DNA from: Xestospongia bergquistia
Lineage: Eukaryota > Porifera > Demospongiae > Haplosclerida > Petrosiidae
DNA: 64,000 nt
Reading direction: 5' to 3'
Assembly (NCBI GenBank): GCA_963965975.1
Contig: OZ014411.1
Location: forward strand, 21,294,446 to 21,358,445
The first letter of the stretch is position 1; every line of letters begins with the position of its first letter. A program made the position numbers and the translations under genes. The notes under the pieces were generated by a model. The model had not been told where the DNA came from, ran no database searches, and saw only the letters and a program-made list of their open reading frames with translations. Below, piece after piece: positions 60,074 through 64,000 of the stretch.

Positions 60074-60660
60074 TCCACTCCATTATAGTAGTGCCTGAAG
60101 AAGATCTGTCTGTCTTTGGTATTGCTCAAAGAAAGTATTTAGACCTGATAACGCTGGTCTTGTCATTTATAGCAGTGGTAATATTTAGCTATAGCAATAG
60201 ACAGGTGAAACAAATGTATACACCAAATGTAAAATCATAACAACCACTCGTATCAGTCCCTTTGTGGCTAGTGTAATAAAGACACTTGAAGACCATTATG
60301 GAGAGACTGTGAGTATGTGAAGGGCCATGAGACATGCCTGGTTTCAACCTAATACTACCAACTTGGTTAAACATAGGATTACTGTTGTTAAACAAGTCTA
60401 CTTGAGGGACTATTTCATTATACAAGGAGTACTATAATTGATGCTATATTCCCTTTAAGTGAACTGCAATGTTGCAAAGATTGTTTCAAACATTTTTGTC
60501 TCTCTTAAGGGAGGAATCTGATGTAATCGTCTTGTTTTAGATCAGGCTTCAAGAATTTACCATGGCAATAACACTAGTGACATGATACTATTATTCACTG
60601 CATATTTACAACTGAAAGGACACTTGAAAATATATTATATTTTTTAATTTTGTCATTGCA
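60074..60660. other. Spacer, one unexplained open block
   Basis: Minus-strand block 60425-60189 (VDLFNNSNPMFNQVGSIRLK, then MSHGPSHTHSLSIM) is open for 78 codons. Its composition is protein-like, but no family is recognised and it does not join convincingly to the SLC36-like exons. Confidence 0.35.
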
Positions 60661-61330
60661 ACAAATAAGTATCGACTTACAGAATCTAGTTTTTACTATT
60701 AATCATTACATACAAAGTTCTACCTCTTGGAACCATTTCTTCACTTTCTCTACACTTTGATAAATAATTTTTGCCCTATAACAGCTTCTGATATCTGTGC
60801 CTTAAGTGATGTCATAACAACATTTTTTTCTTTGAAGATGAGAGCATTACATCATAGCTCCTTATAGATTAAATGAAAATTAATATTGGTAGCATTAGCT
60901 TATACATATTCTGGGCCAATTGTTGTTATAGAAGATCTCACCATTTGTAATTGGGTAAGAGTACCATATACTTAAGCATCATTAGCATACCACACTTGTT
61001 TTGTTAAACCAACTAAGTTGAGTCAATGAATTGGTGGGTCTATGCCAATGACATATATTGCCATTGCTAGAGGATATCCTTGAGTTGTCCCTTCTCTGGC
61101 CATGGACCATCTACTTTCTGCAATGACAAGTAACTCTGTCTCTATGATAACTATTATCACTTTTGAGAGCAGGGGACAAAGACATGTGATGTTGATTAGA
61201 GATGTTCTTCAGTTGAGAATATTATTTGAAGCATTGATGAGTATAATACATATATTTTTAGTCTCTTCATCACATGAATAGTACATGAATAGTAGCCTCA
61301 CAGAGTGCATGCTGGCCAGCAGATAACTGC
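60660..61330 (-). pseudogene. Reverse-transcriptase remnant, spacer copy 3
   Basis: Best of three. The minus strand reads ESRWSMAREGTTQGYPLAMA then IYVIGIDPPIH and LTKQVWYANDA. These are the RT palm motifs QGDP and YADD, degraded to QGYP and YAND, in a layout like the EGTTQGDPLAM...KQVWYADDA retroelement common in corals and sponges. Both catalytic Asp-rich motifs are mutated. Related copies lie at 45990 and 51400. Confidence 0.65.
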
Positions 61331-61876
61331 AGTGATCAAATGACTTCTTGAACATCTATTCCAATTAACAGTCAGTATGACCTTGGTGACAATATGTTTA
61401 CTTTCTTCCCCAATATCTAATCGATAAAGTAGGATTATTACAGAATAATCTACTAAATAAATAAAACACCAGAGGGCTATAAATATCTAGATATTATTAC
61501 TAATGTTCTTGCTTATCATCTTTGCCAAACAGGACACAATATAAGATTCTCACTATCCAGATCACCTTCTTCATATGTTCCATGTTTGACTTTATATAGT
61601 CCACATTACTGTATAATATAGGAATTGGCTGAGTATGTCAAAATGACATTATTTGAGTTTACATATTTGATGTGTAAATACATAGAAAGAAACTGCATAG
61701 GCATTCTTAGTACTGATAATAGGGACAGGTTAATCTATATTGATGCTATATAATGATAAATTGTTCTGATGTTTTTTGCTTAAATAGTACACTTTTTAAA
61801 CAATGCTAGTCATCTAAACTGTAAATATTTACAAAAAAAGTAGTAACAAAAATGAAATTTATCATTGAAAGTATAA
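61331..61876. other. Spacer of unit 8
   Basis: Diverged copy of 46380-47000, in the same orientation. No gene. Confidence 0.5.
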
Positions 61877-61950
61877 AATTCCTACATAGTAGCCACAACA
61901 TAAGACTCTATACATGTTTAATAAGACTATGTGGCTATTATGTAGGAATT
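61877..61950. repeat. 3' hairpin element of transporter unit 8
   Basis: CCTACATAGTAGCCACAACA ... TGTGGCTATTATGTAGG; both arms well preserved. Confidence 0.85.
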
Positions 61951-62192
61951 TATATCATCATTCCTATTGTGTTCTGGTTTTAAATATTTGTACTATCATC
62001 CTTACATTTTATGAATGTTTTTGAAATTTTATAAACTTTAATTAAAGAATCCATATGAGACATAACTAACACTTAACTAAACATGTATATAGTACAATAT
62101 CAACATTTAAAGCAGTTTAACAATTTAATTTATTCAGTTGTCAGGTAATACATGTCTGGCACTTGTGTTAACAGAAAGACCAAGCCTGAGAA

Positions 62193-63710
62193 TCATGCTA
62201 TTTCTTTCCTGTACTCTACTTCCTGTTCTATATATCTCTCATAATGTTCCTCTGCTATCATATGTACATTGACTTCATTTTCTCTTACACGTAACTTGTA
62301 ACGTTTAGCTAGTATCACAAACACTATCAGTATGATGACAATAATCACACTCTTGTAAACATAATAAAAAAGATTTTGGCATATTATATCATCTTCACAT
62401 TTAAAAGGAAACTTGCCATTCATATTCACAGCTAATCCAATTGCAAATGCTGCAAACCACATCCCAACCATGAACCCTCTCATTTCATGTGGAGATTGTG
62501 CTATTGTGAACTCCAATGATGTAGGAAGAATTAAAGCAAATGAAATTCCATATAATATATCAGGAACAATGATTGCTTTGTATGTAGTTGTATTCAAATG
62601 AATAAACTGTTTACAAGAAAACAAAATGACATAATATAGTGGAACTAATGAAGAAAAAACAAGACCTAGACCAATTCTCTTAAGCATACTTGGAATATAC
62701 TTTACAAGACGTTGATACAACATTAGAAGATAGAGAATGATTAGAAGCAAAGCAACACCAAAGTATAAAGCATCACTTAATACATAGCAAGAAAGAAATT
62801 GTGAATTATTATATGAAGAGTGGAAGTTAAATAGCCTGACTTCCACAGCACACATAAGACCTACCACTGAAACAAAGAGAGGTATCAATCGTAGTACTGT
62901 CTTCACATTCTCTACTTGTTCCTCTGAGAAGGGTCCACCATATTTTTCCTTACCCAAGTCTAGTCGTGAAGGGTAGTCCTCCTCCCAATATGTCAAGGCA
63001 CTACGATTCCTGGGATATTTGTTCTTTCTAGCATAGTTGAGTACTTTAGCAATCATTTTGACAGGATTAATAATGTGAGGTGTAATATCTAGCCAACGTT
63101 TGAGAAAAATGTTACTGACAATGACTGTAGACACAGATACACCTGATACTACATATGAGAAGATATAAAAATCATTCAGAAAACATTTAACAATTACCAG
63201 AATGACAAACACTATTGGTATAGTTATAGAATGGCAATAAATGACAGCACTCAGTTTATCAGCAGAAGCTCCTATTAACTGATCAATATTAAATTGTACA
63301 ATATTTGAACGAAAACTACTGTACCCAATTACTTGAAGCAAGTATGCGAGACCCAAAATTGACCAATATAATGCATCAATGTTTAAATATACATTGATAA
63401 TAACTGCTATGCCACAAGTTACCCAAGAAGCAAAAGAGAAGTACACACCAATAATGATCATTTTATATCTACCTGTCTTTATATCAGTGAGTAGACCAAA
63501 GATAGGAAATGACGAAAAAATTAAACAATATCCAACATCACCAACATAATTGTAATTTTTCACTTGACTGTCATAGTAGCTTGTCGAAGCAAAATGTCTT
63601 AATAAATTTACGTGAAGATACATCAAAGCATCCCAGAGAATTATGAGTATTACTGACAGAGAACTTATACATTGGGTACCAGCCTTTCTGTTATAACAAC
63701 ACATCTTCAT
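62193..63710 (-). CDS. POT/SLC15-like transporter, copy 8
   Basis: Intact, intronless 505-codon copy, the last in the window. It has PTR2 loop FGLLTDIKTGRYK, the complete FNIDQLIGASADKLSAV block, linker YPRNRSALTYWEEDYPSRLD and the EFTIAQSPHEMRG block. Private changes include MCAVEVRLF for MCAEEVRLF (an acidic residue lost in the second half) and KRWLDITP for KHWLDITP. ATG at 63710 is preceded by the shared AATCACTA context. Predicted role as for copy 1. The array may continue beyond the right edge. Confidence 0.9.
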   Translation of the reverse strand: MKMCCYNRKAGTQCISSLSVILIILWDALMYLHVNLLRHFASTSYYDSQVKNYNYVGDVGYCLIFSSFPIFGLLTDIKTGRYKMIIIGVYFSFASWVTCGIAVIINVYLNIDALYWSILGLAYLLQVIGYSSFRSNIVQFNIDQLIGASADKLSAVIYCHSITIPIVFVILVIVKCFLNDFYIFSYVVSGVSVSTVIVSNIFLKRWLDITPHIINPVKMIAKVLNYARKNKYPRNRSALTYWEEDYPSRLDLGKEKYGGPFSEEQVENVKTVLRLIPLFVSVVGLMCAVEVRLFNFHSSYNNSQFLSCYVLSDALYFGVALLLIILYLLMLYQRLVKYIPSMLKRIGLGLVFSSLVPLYYVILFSCKQFIHLNTTTYKAIIVPDILYGISFALILPTSLEFTIAQSPHEMRGFMVGMWFAAFAIGLAVNMNGKFPFKCEDDIICQNLFYYVYKSVIIVIILIVFVILAKRYKLRVRENEVNVHMIAEEHYERYIEQEVEYRKEIA

Positions 63711-63772
63711 TAGTGATTAATCTCAGATAGAACTGCCAAAGGAATTAGCATATTTCATAAATTTATGATGTG

Positions 63773-63786
63773 AGTTTAGCTATATG
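63773..63786 (-). promoter_or_regulatory. Conserved TATA-like promoter block, transporter 8 (one change)
   Basis: Reverse complement reads CATATAGCTAAACT, one base different from the consensus of the array, about 62 bases before the ATG. Confidence 0.5.
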
Positions 63787-63946
63787 AATTATACGAAGCA
63801 GTTTGTTTTGGCTAGTGTATATGAAGATTCTCTTAATTATTGATTAATATAATAATATTGAAACACATTATTAAATATAAAATAGCAACATTGAGAATTC
63901 AAGTAATGTTTGTTAAGAGCACAGACTTATATGTACATGTATAATC

Positions 63947-63972
63947 TGTATATATATATATATATATATATA
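63947..63972. repeat. (AT)n microsatellite near right edge
   Basis: About 13 AT units, in the place where units 3 and 4 have ATT/AT tracts upstream of the transporter. Confidence 0.9.
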
Positions 63973-64000
63973 TGTACATGCATGTATAATACATGCTCTT

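Overview
This is eukaryotic, AT-rich, animal-type nuclear DNA. The most likely source is a demosponge, and Amphimedon queenslandica fits best. I say this from family recognition only, with no database check. Supporting signs are compact introns with clean GT/AG ends (one is 53 bases), a DEATH-NACHT immune receptor that begins with a 2A peptide, tandem gene arrays, and many decayed transposons.

Layout. (1) Bases 1-1510, minus strand: the 5' part of an NLR-type immune receptor (2A element, DEATH domain, NACHT P-loop and Walker B), running off the left edge. (2) About 3.0-6.0 kb, minus strand: an ankyrin-type, multi-exon, possibly decayed gene. (3) 7.2-9.4 kb and 13.3-15.4 kb, plus strand: two 16-exon MBOAT (LPCAT3/MBOAT5-like) lysophospholipid acyltransferase genes in a direct segmental duplication of roughly 3 kb, with two extra 3'-end fragments at 17.1 and 22.6 kb. 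(4) 20.4-63.7 kb: an array of eight intronless POT/SLC15-like transporter copies of about 505 codons. The first four lie on the plus strand and the last four on the minus strand, so the array is convergent, with the switch between 40.6 and 47.7 kb. Five copies are open. One is cut by a TTAA-flanked transposon, one has a frameshift and an internal deletion, and one is a short 5' remnant.

Between the transporter copies lie repeated spacers. They carry a shared TATA-like promoter block, a shared 3' hairpin, remnants of a DUF6729-like cysteine-rich gene and reverse-transcriptase remnants. Insertions include a 1.97-kb foldback element with 647-base inverted repeats and a P2X7-tail-like gene, a 3'-truncated RT element, a 1.8-kb Ginger1-like element with CATC target duplication, an endonuclease-type LINE and the end of an SLC36-like transporter gene.

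The genes do not form one pathway. The window is a fast-evolving, duplication-prone region with three accessory families: innate immune receptor, phospholipid remodelling enzymes and membrane transporters. Exon joins were worked out by eye, and no alignment or expression data were available.
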